Source of the DNA: Gnetum montanum
Taxonomy: Eukaryota > Streptophyta > Gnetopsida > Gnetales > Gnetaceae
Direction of reading: 5' to 3'
DNA: 41,976 nt
Assembly (NCBI GenBank): GCA_015680685.1
Contig: MNCI01020294.1
Span: 1-41,976, forward strand
The translations under genes and the position numbers were made by a program. Shown here piece by piece: positions 33,164 to 41,976 of the stretch. The number at the start of each line of letters is the position of its first letter. Positions within the stretch are counted from its first letter, which is position 1. The notes below the pieces were generated by a model that saw nothing but the letters and a program-made list of their open reading frames with translations, did not search any database and had not been told where the DNA came from.

Positions 33164-33788
33164 AAAATTGTAGTAGTCGAAAACATCAGTGGATAGAACA
33201 TCGAGAGGTTATCAAGCATATAGCCTAACCTTCGTTCCATGTGAGGGCCGTGGTGGAGGAAATAGAAATGGGATGTACTGAATAGTCTGGTTGATCAAAT
33301 AGGGACTTACACAGTATACAATAGCCTTTTGTAAACAATTATTTTAAAATGTTGCACATGGAGATTTCGATGGAGAAACTATGGCACATAGAATAATAAA
33401 AACATAACAAAGTATATAGTTGAGAAATAAGTTTAGGTGAGAAAGTGCACAACCCCAAAATTATGGGATTTGATATTCATTTGGTTGAAGAAGATGTACC
33501 AATAAAGTGTAGTGTGAATAGGCACAGCTTACAACATAACGGTATGGTCATAGCTCTTTGATTGCTGCCAATGGCCTACTAATAGGAACTGATGAGTTAG
33601 TGCTTGCTAGGTTAAGAGAAATCCAGGAAGTGCTACCATTGGGATTTTCTATTCATCAACCTTCCTCCTGTCAATCTCTTTGACAAAGCCAATCACTAGA
33701 AAGCAAAATGCCAATCTCCAATTGCAAGAAAGACAAGTCTCCAAAAGATAACCTCTGAAGGCAACCCTTTGAATGTTGTTCACTAGGG

Positions 33789-33796
33789 TATTTATA
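33789..33796 (-). promoter_or_regulatory. TATA box of the 5' LTR
   Basis: TATAAATA on the minus strand in the context CTCTATAAATACCCTAG, the likely promoter of the element's genomic RNA. Confidence 0.7.
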
Positions 33797-34261
33797 GAGC
33801 CATAAGTAAGAGAGAGATGGGGTTTGGATGCCATGTGTCCTGGGTCCCACATGGTGCAAACGTGGATGTGCCAATCTGGTGTGTAGTGCTACACTGCAGT
33901 GTTACGCTGGATGTGAAACTTGCTAAGCAATGACCATACCATTCAAACTACATGTGCTAGAATCTAGGGGATTGTCATGTTTTTATAGAAAATGCCAATG
34001 TCAAATGCAAAGTGAGTCCTATGCTCCAGGACTACATCTTCCCTGCTCTTGCAAGTAGGATCAAGCATAGGGACAACTTTGGGAATCAACAAGGGGATGC
34101 AAAACAAAGCAAACTACTGATCTTGTTTATTGAAGAGTTTTCGGAGAAAAAATGACCATTTCCAACTAAGTTTTGGAGGTAAGTGAAGATTTCCTAGGGC
34201 TTCCATATGAGTGTTATGCTACCTATGCTATTTAGTGTATTGGTATAGCATAAACACTAGC

Positions 34262-35080
34262 ATGCTACGCTATGCTACGTAGAGTAGTGTAGACACAAGT
34301 TTTGTGATAAATCTCACCTGAAAACTAAAAATATCCCTTTGAGGCCTAGGTAGGCAGGCAACTTCAGCAATTGGCAACCCTAATTTCCATGTTGAAAGGT
34401 ACTGGGACCTATGTAGTTCATCCTTGGGACACATTTGCGCTTTGTGTCCTTCTTATGCTGTGCTACACTATACAACATAGCACAACGTAGAAGTCAGTGT
34501 CACATGAATCCTTGCTTGGTTTGCAATGCTTTGTCAGGAAACTTTGCTTAGAACCTGAGGGCGAAGTTGTACAGGTAGTCTTGGAGGTCGGAGCATGGCC
34601 AAGTGCAATTCTTTTGCTAGGACAACTTGATGGAAGACCTTCATGCATTCTGACCCTGCTACACTATGCTACGATATATAGTGTAGCACAGTGTAGCATC
34701 TAGTTTAGCTTGAATTTTGATTTATTTTGCAAATTTTTTATCATGGGATGTTGGTCATGTCCTGGCATGGTACCAGAACAAGCATGTTTGATGGTTAAGG
34801 CATGGGCAATTATGTTTACTTCACCAAAAAATTCTAAGCAGAAGCATTGTCACAATAGAACCCTACTATGTTGTGCTATGCTGTGTAGCATAGCATGGCA
34901 TAGCACTCAAATGAAAGATGATTTTTGACAAAATTTGCCACATTCTCCTATGTCATGCTGATCATGCCTCAAGGATGAAGATGAGTAGGTATCTTAGAGG
35001 GCTGAGTCATTGTTAATTTGCATCTTTGATGCCTGATTAGTCTCTACATGGCCTACTACGCTATGTAGCATAGCAGGTCT
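34262..35080. repeat. hairpin-module array in U3 of the 5' LTR
   Basis: Modules near 34265, 34455, 34656, 34863 and 35055, again 190-207 bp apart. Examples: ATGCTACGATATATAGTGTA and ACTACGCTATGTAGCATAGC. They correspond one for one with the modules of the other LTR. Confidence 0.7.
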
Positions 35081-35474
35081 CATAGTTAGAAAACTTGTCG
35101 AACTGTTTAGTCCATCCTGAACAATTTTGGCAACTCCTAGCATGGTTTGTGAGTAGACCATTAGCCAAGTCATGTGTCAAGTAGGGCAAGATAGAAGGTG
35201 TAGCAAGCCTGTTAGCCCAGGAGATAGAAAATTTTCTAGACATTATGGTCTACCCCTAGTTCCTCTTTCGTGAAAACTGGCCCCATGGTTGGGTGCTATG
35301 TTGACTATGCTACAAAGGGTGGTAGGAAGGCTCAGAAGTGGCTTCATAGGCACTAGGACTTCCAAGGTTTCATGTTGTCTACATGGTCTAGTATGACACT
35401 GCACTTGCAAAGATGCTTGCCCAAATTTTGGGACTGTGCTAAATCATGAGAGTCCCAAAATTGATGGTGTTTCA

Positions 35475-35479
35475 GATAG
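35475..35479. repeat. target site duplication (right), GATAG
   Basis: Directly follows the CA end of the right LTR and matches 21595-21599 exactly. Confidence 0.9.
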
Positions 35480-36506
35480 AAGCATAGAACTAAGTATGCT
35501 AGGTTACCAATTAAGCCCTTTAAGCTTTTATAATAGTTTCTTAGAAATGACCATATATAAAACAAGTAGCTATCTAAGGAAGCTTATAGGAGGCATGATC
35601 ATCTTTGTGTGATAGATTGAGATCCGACAATATCAATCAAAGATGATCCAAAGCTACCAAAGTACTTTAGATTGGTTAGGTTTTACCATTATCATCAAAT
35701 TGTTGACCATGATATTGATTTTTTCCTAGCATTAAAAGGTGACATCCAAAAGATGATTTATCATTGCAAACTAGTTTTGAATAAGTCCAACTCTACAAAC
35801 ACCAATAAATCTTACACTATACCCTCACTCAAAATAACTAAATGGTCTAACCCTCCTAAAGAACAATTCATTATCAAAGTATCATCCTAGCCTTAAGAAA
35901 AAAAGCTTAGAGATCCCTTTGTCATACAAGTACCATTGTCATCAGCCCATTAGAAACCTTTCATCATATATGTTCTTCCTTCAGTGGTAACAACATCACA
36001 ACTTAAAGTAAGAGAACTATTCGTTATTAGGGTCCCTCTACCATCTATAGGGAAACCTAAAATAACCTATGACCAAAGCCTACATACAGTAGTCAAAAAC
36101 TCAATGGTTAGCAAGAAACCATCACTATAAAGACAACAATAAAAATGTATTTCAAAACCATCAACAAAGCTAACTAAAGGTAGCCAACAACAAAAGGCTT
36201 CGAAGCAAGCTAACCCATCAAATCCTACATCAACACTAGCTACATCCATAAATAAGGCCCCCAAGAAACATTCTTGAAACATGAGCTATAAATGCTAGGA
36301 ATGATGGAGGAGATCAAATCCACCAAAGTTGAAAGATCACATGCCAAGGGAAATAATTTTCTCATAACAATGGAACAAGCCAAATGGTTCCCCAAGAAAT
36401 AGAACACATCTTGAAGACTATATGATGTAGTCATGACTTATCTTTATTATAGAGACACACTAGGTCAAATGTTGACTTCTATTCCTGTGATTGAAAACAT
36501 GGCTAT
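35480..36506 (+). pseudogene. Ty3/gypsy gag 3' part and start of the protease region, plus copy, resumed after the nested element
   Basis: Continues the relic begun at 20498. The open piece 35672-35890 has RFYHYHQIVDHDIDFFLALK and GDIQKMIYHCK, like the gag C-terminal 'YHxxxGHDxxxCxALKxxIxxLI' region of gypsy elements, although its cysteines are replaced. The minus copy has the equivalent RFFYYHQL..FYLALK near 17350. 36000-36075 matches the minus copy up to the edge of the gap. The last bases before the solo LTR read IPVIENMAI and join in frame to NKESIHFV after it. Confidence 0.65.
36502..36506. repeat. imperfect target site duplication of the solo LTR (left), GCTAT
   Basis: GCTAT precedes the TG of the solo LTR; CCTAT follows its CA (37916-37920). 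Four of five bases match. Confidence 0.6.
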
Positions 36507-37915
36507 TGTAACGACTGAAAACGTTGATGGCTAGAATCACTGAGGAGTCAACGAATGCATAGCCTTAACCCCACCTCCACATGACAGCCTTGTTGAAAAT
36601 GGAGGAGAAGTGCCCTAAATGGTCTTGTTGATTGAATAGTGAATTTGTTGGTTGCAACTAGGGTGGTGGTTGCAACTGGTGAGTGGCATGGTTAGCCAAA
36701 ATGTAAATGTAAACAACACATAATAAAATGTTATGAAACATGAAAAAGTGTGAAAAGATGCAAGAAAATGCTAGAAATGGGAGAGAGAAATGGAACACCA
36801 CCCCAAATGAGAGTGTAGTTAACTCTAAAAGGGTTTCAATAGGTATACAATGTATAACAAGAATAGTGAAAGCATAGTCACAGTCTCAGTGGTGTTAGGC
36901 CATGAAGTCTGGTGCTCATCATGATGAACCATGCCTACCAGGTTGGTCATTATGATGTACCATGCACTACTCTGTAGGGCTACAATGAGGCTACAGTGGG
37001 CTATAATATGCAACTCTACCTCTCTACTAGTGTGATGTGCTCTAGGTCACGTTTACCTATAGAACTAAGTGCCAAGATTTCAAAATGTTGAATGCCAAAT
37101 GAAAGTGCCAAATACCAACTAGTGAAAAATGGAAGGCCCCCTAAAAAATTAGGATGCAAAGGTATTTATAGCGCTAGGGTTAACCTAAAATATGGATCGG
37201 GGACCACATGGTAGTGCAGTAGGTGGAGCTATGAGAAAAATTTTCAAAATTTTCTAAGTTTGAAGGTGATTAGAAAAGTTTAAAACCTTTTTGGCTCTAG
37301 TTGCTATGCTCATACCGTGTTACATGAAGGACATAGGATGCTGCCTAGGGATAGGGTGTAGCATGGACACATAGAAGAACCTAGTAAAAATTTCAGTTCT
37401 TATTCTTGTTATGCTAGCTACACTCTAGAGCGTAGTAAGAGGGGTAGCCTCAAGAGTTAGAAAATCTAGAAAATGCCTCTTCCATGCTGAGCTAGCTTAA
37501 CAACTTCTAGCTTGACACTTAGGAACAATTGGTAACTAGAACATGTGCTTGCTACATTGTAAAGTGTAGCAGAGCATAGCAACTTAGAAGATAGAAAATC
37601 TACCAAACTGTTTCATCCATCCTAAGCAATCCTAAAACTTCTGGCTTAGCACTTGGGCAAACTTGCCATGAGAGTGTGTGCTACACTAGCTACATTGCGG
37701 AGCATAGTAGGTAGAGTAAGAGTGTAGTAGGACACTTAGAAAAATTTTCATGCAACTATTGTTGACACAGAAAATTTTGCAAAATAGGCCTTGATGCATG
37801 CTACACTGCCTATGTTGGGGAGCATAGCATGAACACGTAGAAAAAATTTGACAAGTCTTAATACTTTGACAAATTTGCAATTGAAATGCTGAAGCCCAAA
37901 ATTAGTGGTGTTTCA
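36507..37915 (-). mobile_element. solo LTR related to the Tat-element LTRs
   Basis: 1409 bp, TGTAACGACTGAAAACG..GGTGTTTCA on the plus strand. It shares both termini, the minus-strand TATAAATA (37163-37170) and TGCTAC/GTAGCA-type modules with the 2.3-kb LTRs, but is shorter and strongly diverged. No internal element sequence or partner LTR adjoins it, so it is best explained by LTR-LTR recombination. It interrupts the reading of the older gypsy relic. The open frame beginning at 37886 starts inside this LTR by chance. Confidence 0.8.
37163..37170 (-). promoter_or_regulatory. TATA box of the solo LTR
   Basis: TATAAATA on the minus strand, at the position matching the other two LTRs. Confidence 0.6.
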
Positions 37916-38440
37916 CCTATCAATAAGGAGTCTATCCACTTTGTCATTGAGCAAGCCTTACATATGAAGAATGGGCATCAATCCATGGTCAACTTTCATG
38001 ATAGTGAAGTGAAGATTGACTCAAAAAATGGAGAAATGCTATCTACGTTTCTTCCCATTACCATATGTGTTCATAGGTATAAAGTTCATCATGTTCATGT
38101 GGATGATGGGGTAGCAACTAACGTGATACCATATACTATCATTGAGAAAGTAGGCTTAACTAAAAACATCTAAGAAATCATTAGCTTAGCATTCATGTCA
38201 TTTAATGGATCATAAATAGCTATAGGAGGCTCTCTCTCCTTAGCTTTCATAGCTAGTGATTAATTTTCCACAACTAACAACTTCCTAGTTTTTGAAGAAA
38301 CACCTAATTTCAACTTTATCCTAGGAAAGCCATGGTTAGCTAAGCTTCGCACAATCTCATCTCCTATACATCAAGAGATCCACTTACCATGTGAAGGTGG
38401 TGAAATTGTTATTCATGGGGAAAACACATGTTTATCATAT
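37916..38440 (+). pseudogene. retropepsin-like protease region of the plus-strand gypsy relic
   Basis: After the solo LTR the frame continues NKESIHFVIEQALHMKNGHQ. It then gives VHHVHVDDGVATNVIPYTII at about 38080-38140, where gypsy aspartic proteases have VDxGSxxNxxP with the catalytic Asp. A stop follows at 38171. The last landmark, NFILGKPWLAKLRTI near 38310-38350, corresponds to the conserved ILGRPWL of retropepsins. Protease would cut the gag-pol polyprotein. No RT or integrase follows, so this older element is truncated or decayed beyond recognition after protease. Confidence 0.65.
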
Positions 38441-38449
38441 GTCAACAAC

Positions 38450-40320
38450 ATAACATTAATTGAGATTTATAGGTGGACCAATAACAAAAAAAATGACAAT
38501 GTTAGGAACACCAACTCTAAGATGCTAAAAAATTAACAAAAGCACCTAATGATTGTCATTTTGAACAAGAAGAATGGTGAAACTAGAATTGCACAAAGGA
38601 AGTACCTTGATTTTGTTAATGGTCATTTGTTCACCCTTGTAACTTGGTATCATGTTATAGTGCTTATTTTATCCATATATGCTATTGCAAGTTCATCACA
38701 TACCTGGTAGATAGGTGTGGTCATGGCTCGACAAGGCCTACAATTAGCAAAAAATGGCCCACCAATTCCTCAAACTGGTAACAAAGAACCCACTAAGGTA
38801 CAAAATTGGCAACAAAATGATGTTTCAAGGCCTAAAACTAATGAATCCATTACCTAACAAGACCTAAAATTAGAAAACATGTAGCCTCTCTTCCTTTCCA
38901 TTTTCATATAGATATTGACTAAATTGTATTTTAACAATTATGTTTCATTTCTCATTTCTCATTTTATTTTATCATATTCCCAAATTTTAATTTGTATCCT
39001 TGTTATAAACAAATATAAAAACATAAAGAACCAGAAAAACCACCATGGTCACAGTATGTGTCAATGATAGCTGACAATAATAAATGTCCAATAGACATAG
39101 TTGCACTATGCAATAAATGATGAAAATAATAGTACATGGTCTTTGTGGCTGCAATATACAAATAAAAACTAGCTATATCAATATGATAGTATAATAAGAT
39201 ACAAAAGGTTCATCATTAGTCAAAATTAAGTCATGGGAGAAAGTGAAGGATCATTAGGTACATCATCACCAACTACATCAACATCATCACATGAGGCCTA
39301 CAAACAACAAACAACCATGTAAATGTTAGCAACCATTATAGCCATAACACATGACCATTAAAACCATAAAAATGACATTAAAACAATGTTTTTTTCCCCT
39401 TTAAACATAATTTTCATCCACGTCACTTGGATCCTTTGGAATTCTCTCTATACTACAAGACTACTATTTTTGTCTGCTTGCAAGTTTCTTATATAAAAAT
39501 TAAGATTGAAAAGCCATTCTATATATAGTAAAGTACTTTATATACATATATATATATGTATGTGTATTTCATCTGTGCTACAAGCATAAGCTATAAAAAT
39601 GCTTGGGATTATCAGGATTGTTCTTATCATGTTGATTTCATGGTTACTTATTCTTTGTTAATATTCTACTGTTATTGATGAGGATGCAGATTCCTCTTAC
39701 CTTAGACCAATTGCATGGGAGATTCTCTCATTTTCTAGAAGCAAGAAATCACATAACCTAGATAGGGATTTATACCTTATCATCACAAGGATAGATTACT
39801 TCTTGCACATACATGTTGCACTATTTTGGTCAAATCCAAAATGCTCTGATTGGCCCACTTGAACCTAATACTCAATATTTCTAATACACTGGGGGAAATG
39901 AACCATAATATACTACTGAACATCCATAGGCATAATTTAATTTAAAAAATAATATAATAACAAAATCTATATCCACATGTCATGTAGGCCATGCAAGCCT
40001 ACTTGGGTTGTGCAAGTACTAGAAGGGGGCCATATAAATTTATCAACACACCACCCTACACCCTCACACATCTTCCACACTTTGCAACTAAGCTCTAGGT
40101 AACTTAAGAAATAACCTTGCAGTAGCAACAAAAAAGGGCAAAAAAGAAAGAGAGATAGATAGAATATGCCACATAGCCCTACAAGGATAGGCACACATCC
40201 TTGCATAAGGCTAAGTGGGTCTTGCAAAAATCCCTTCTCACTACTATTATCCACCTTGCTCACACCACTGCTCAGTTGTGAAAACCCTCATTGTTGTGCA
40301 TCATGCACCTTGTCATCAAC
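38450..40320. other. AT-rich DNA, no gene seen
   Basis: It may include unrecognisable 3' parts of the older gypsy relic near 38450-38900. A small TA-rich alternating stretch (ATATATATATATGTATGTGT type) lies at about 39540-39565. The 98-codon minus-strand frame at 39967-40263 is hydrophobic and Cys/Leu-rich but matches nothing recognised. Confidence 0.45.
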
Positions 40321-40559
40321 TACTTGGCATTGATCCACCTACCACTATTTTCAACCATGATTGTAGATGATCGAGATCCTAGATGTTGAAGTAGAAACAT
40401 GGCGAATATAACACTTTTAAGTATCTAATTTACATTTTTAACTCTTATCTATAGGCTAAGGCAAAGCTTGAAGAAAAAGCTTAGATTACAACCAATTATA
40501 GATATGAAGTTTTCCAAATAAAAATTAGAAAGAATTAGCTCAAAATCTATTTATAAGCT

Positions 40560-40740
40560 AAGAGTATGCTTCCATAGCATACAAATGAACATTTTTTAAA
40601 TAAAATATTTCCAAATTTTATTTGGAGGCCAATAGTAAGCTACCATAGTATACAAACGAGTGTTTTTTAAATAAAAAATTTCCAAACTTTATTTGGAATC
40701 CAAGAGTACACTACCATGGTGTATAGATTAGCATTTTTAA
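40560..40740 (+). repeat. 71-bp tandem repeat, about 2.5 units
   Basis: Units 40560-40630 and 40631-40701 are both 71 bp; a third, partial unit starts at 40702. Each has an AxAGTA..CTxCCATxGxxTA core, then TTTTTTAAATAAA and TTTCCAAA..TTTATTTGGA. No gene is associated. Confidence 0.8.
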
Positions 40741-40749
40741 AATTTCTTT

Positions 40750-41976
40750 TTTAAAGATTCATTTTTCATTGTTTAATGATTTTATCATTCAAATTTCATT
40801 TAATATGCTTATGTTAACATGCAAAATTCGGCTAGGGGATGAGTAATCAAATTTTTCTAACATTCGAGCTGTTGTAGATCCTTATGATAATGTTTTTTAA
40901 TCAAGTTATCCTCAAATTCCTAAACTAAGAGCTTAAAATCCCTTGGCAATATAACCTTAATTCTTTGGAATTTCCTAACTACCATTAACCTTGAAATCAG
41001 AAACATTGCAATGGATTATTTGATCATATTCCCCTTTTCTTCCAAAATGATGAGGAGAAAACACATGATACCAAGTTCCTCATTAGAACCTAGCTTTCTC
41101 AAGACATCATCAAACCTTTTCATGAAAACATAAAATCCTTCACATGAGTTTGATTACATCTAACATTAACATGTCTGCTTTTAGTCTTTATGGCCTTTAT
41201 TTATAGTTTTGAATAGACAAATGATGTTGGCAACTCTTATGGCCTATGAAAAGAGAGCCTCCAAGACCAAGTATAACCTATGGTGTCTTTTATCCTACTT
41301 ATTATCTCATGTGGCCTTATGAACTCTTTTGTAATCACATGTATTCTTTGAGTTATTTTCTTGTCCTCTTGGATTTGTGCTTGCAAGATGAGGCTTAAAG
41401 TTACTATAGAGATGCAACTCATAATAGTAGTGGGTTATCATGTGGTCTCAATGCACAAGATTTGACTAGCTTGTATGAATATACTAACAGTGCTAAGCTC
41501 ATGTCACTTTTGAGCCATGTCCCCATAGCTGAAGTACAATCTTCCTTACCATAATAACAATGAAAACTAATGTTCAATACTCAAACATCATGGCCATGTG
41601 ACATACTCCTCTATGCAGTTCACAAATCAAGTTTGTTAAATGTAATGTATCTCACTCAAGTTCACCAATCAAGTACACTGAATGTAACACATCTCATTTA
41701 GTGAAAATATAAAATTTAACGTTAGAAATAAAACCCAATGAAGGTTTTACTCCATAAGAAAAAAAAACAAAAAGTAGAAAAAATGAAAAGGGAGAAAATG
41801 CAGAGAAACCTAAGAGGCTACTGTAGCCTAAAGAAAAACTAGTGGCTCTAAGAAAAAATAAATAAGCCTAGTGGCCAAAGAAGCCTAAGGATCCAGTGTT
41901 GATTCCTCCAAAACATCATCGAGTAACTAGCAGTTTGAGCATGAAAAATGTAGACCTTTTCAATACATTCACATAT
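40750..41976. other. AT-rich DNA, no gene seen
   Basis: All frames are short. It contains the dispersed repeat described at 41618-41900. Confidence 0.45.
41618..41900 (+). repeat. dispersed repeat, plus copy, with a 42-bp local duplication
   Basis: GTTCACAAATCAAGT..TGTAATGTATCTCA (from 41618) is followed by a second version from 41660, a 42-bp tandem duplication. Then come AAACCCAATGAAGGTTTTAC and an A/G-rich tract. The region from 41640 on matches the minus strand of 14870-15115 in block order. Confidence 0.5.

Larger units (their letters stand above)
21600..35474 (-). mobile_element. Ty3/gypsy LTR retrotransposon, Tat lineage, 13.9 kb, inactive
   Basis: Two direct LTRs (21600-23979 and 33169-35474), each TGTAG...GGTGTTTCA on the plus strand, are flanked by a perfect GATAG target duplication. 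Pol reads on the minus strand, so 33169-35474 is the 5' LTR. Order in transcription sense: LTR, primer-binding-site candidate, an antisense gene relic where gag/protease is expected, RT, RNase H, a second RNase H, integrase, tandem-repeat 3' region, polypurine tract, LTR. Two RNase H domains and tandem repeats after integrase are known Tat (Ogre/Retand-like) features. The LTRs differ by about 14 in a 99-bp stretch compared by eye, so insertion is old. It sits inside gag of an older plus-strand gypsy element. Confidence 0.9.
33169..35474 (-). repeat. 5' LTR of the Tat element
   Basis: 2306 bp, TGTAGTAGTC..GGTGTTTCA on the plus strand, co-linear with 21600-23979. Compared with that LTR it lacks about 40 bp near 33430 and one of two adjacent TGCTACRCTGCAGTG units near 33890. 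Confidence 0.9.

Noticed and set aside
39967-40263. 98-codon hydrophobic minus-strand frame resembling a membrane protein
   Set aside because: No homologous family recognised and no promoter or splice context; hydrophobicity follows from T-rich codons on that strand.

Overview
The window looks like nuclear DNA of a seed plant. It is AT-rich, repeat-dense and gene-poor, has one assembly gap (16262-16955), and holds old nested Ty3/gypsy LTR retrotransposons. The only gene-like island contains plant-typical families: a heavy-metal-associated isoprenylated protein (HIPP) and a fragment of a GH81 endo-beta-1,3-glucanase. A gymnosperm or similar large genome fits the age and nesting of the elements, but that is inference. 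No bacterial operons, CRISPR arrays, tRNA or rRNA genes were seen.

Layout. 1-5428 is AT-rich with no recognisable gene. 5429-6640 (minus) is a decayed coiled-coil coding relic. 7345-9760 is a GC-richer island: an apparently intact HIPP gene (8289-8684, plus) flanked by duplicated and inverted pieces of a broken GH81 gene (9473-9760, minus). About 11640-13516 (plus) is a decayed multi-exon coding unit of unknown function. 13520-16261 has no gene.

16956-41976 is a retrotransposon nest. Two relics of one gypsy family lie head to head: a minus copy (gag start 19203, running down into the gap) and a plus copy (gag start 20498). The plus copy is split inside gag by a 13.9-kb element (21600-35474) with 2.3-2.4 kb LTRs and a perfect 5-bp target duplication (GATAG). 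It is split again, just upstream of its protease domain, by a related solo LTR (36507-37915). Removing both inserts makes the host reading line up again.

The 13.9-kb element is transcribed on the minus strand. It has RT, a first RNase H, a second RNase H and integrase, the arrangement known for the Tat lineage, plus a tandem-repeat region after integrase. It is dead: integrase carries a stop and has lost the last DDE glutamate. Where gag and protease should be there is instead a plus-strand (antisense) split gene relic (29680-32829). This relic has a TATA box, consensus splice sites, a TACTAAC branch point, an FCP1/NIF-phosphatase-like segment and a larger domain of unknown function. The larger domain is recognisably related to the 11640-13516 unit, so the two define a repeat-borne gene family; this is the most interesting observation in the window. 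A second notable pattern is that the LTRs contain a hairpin-forming TGCTAC/GTAGCA module repeated about every 200 bp.
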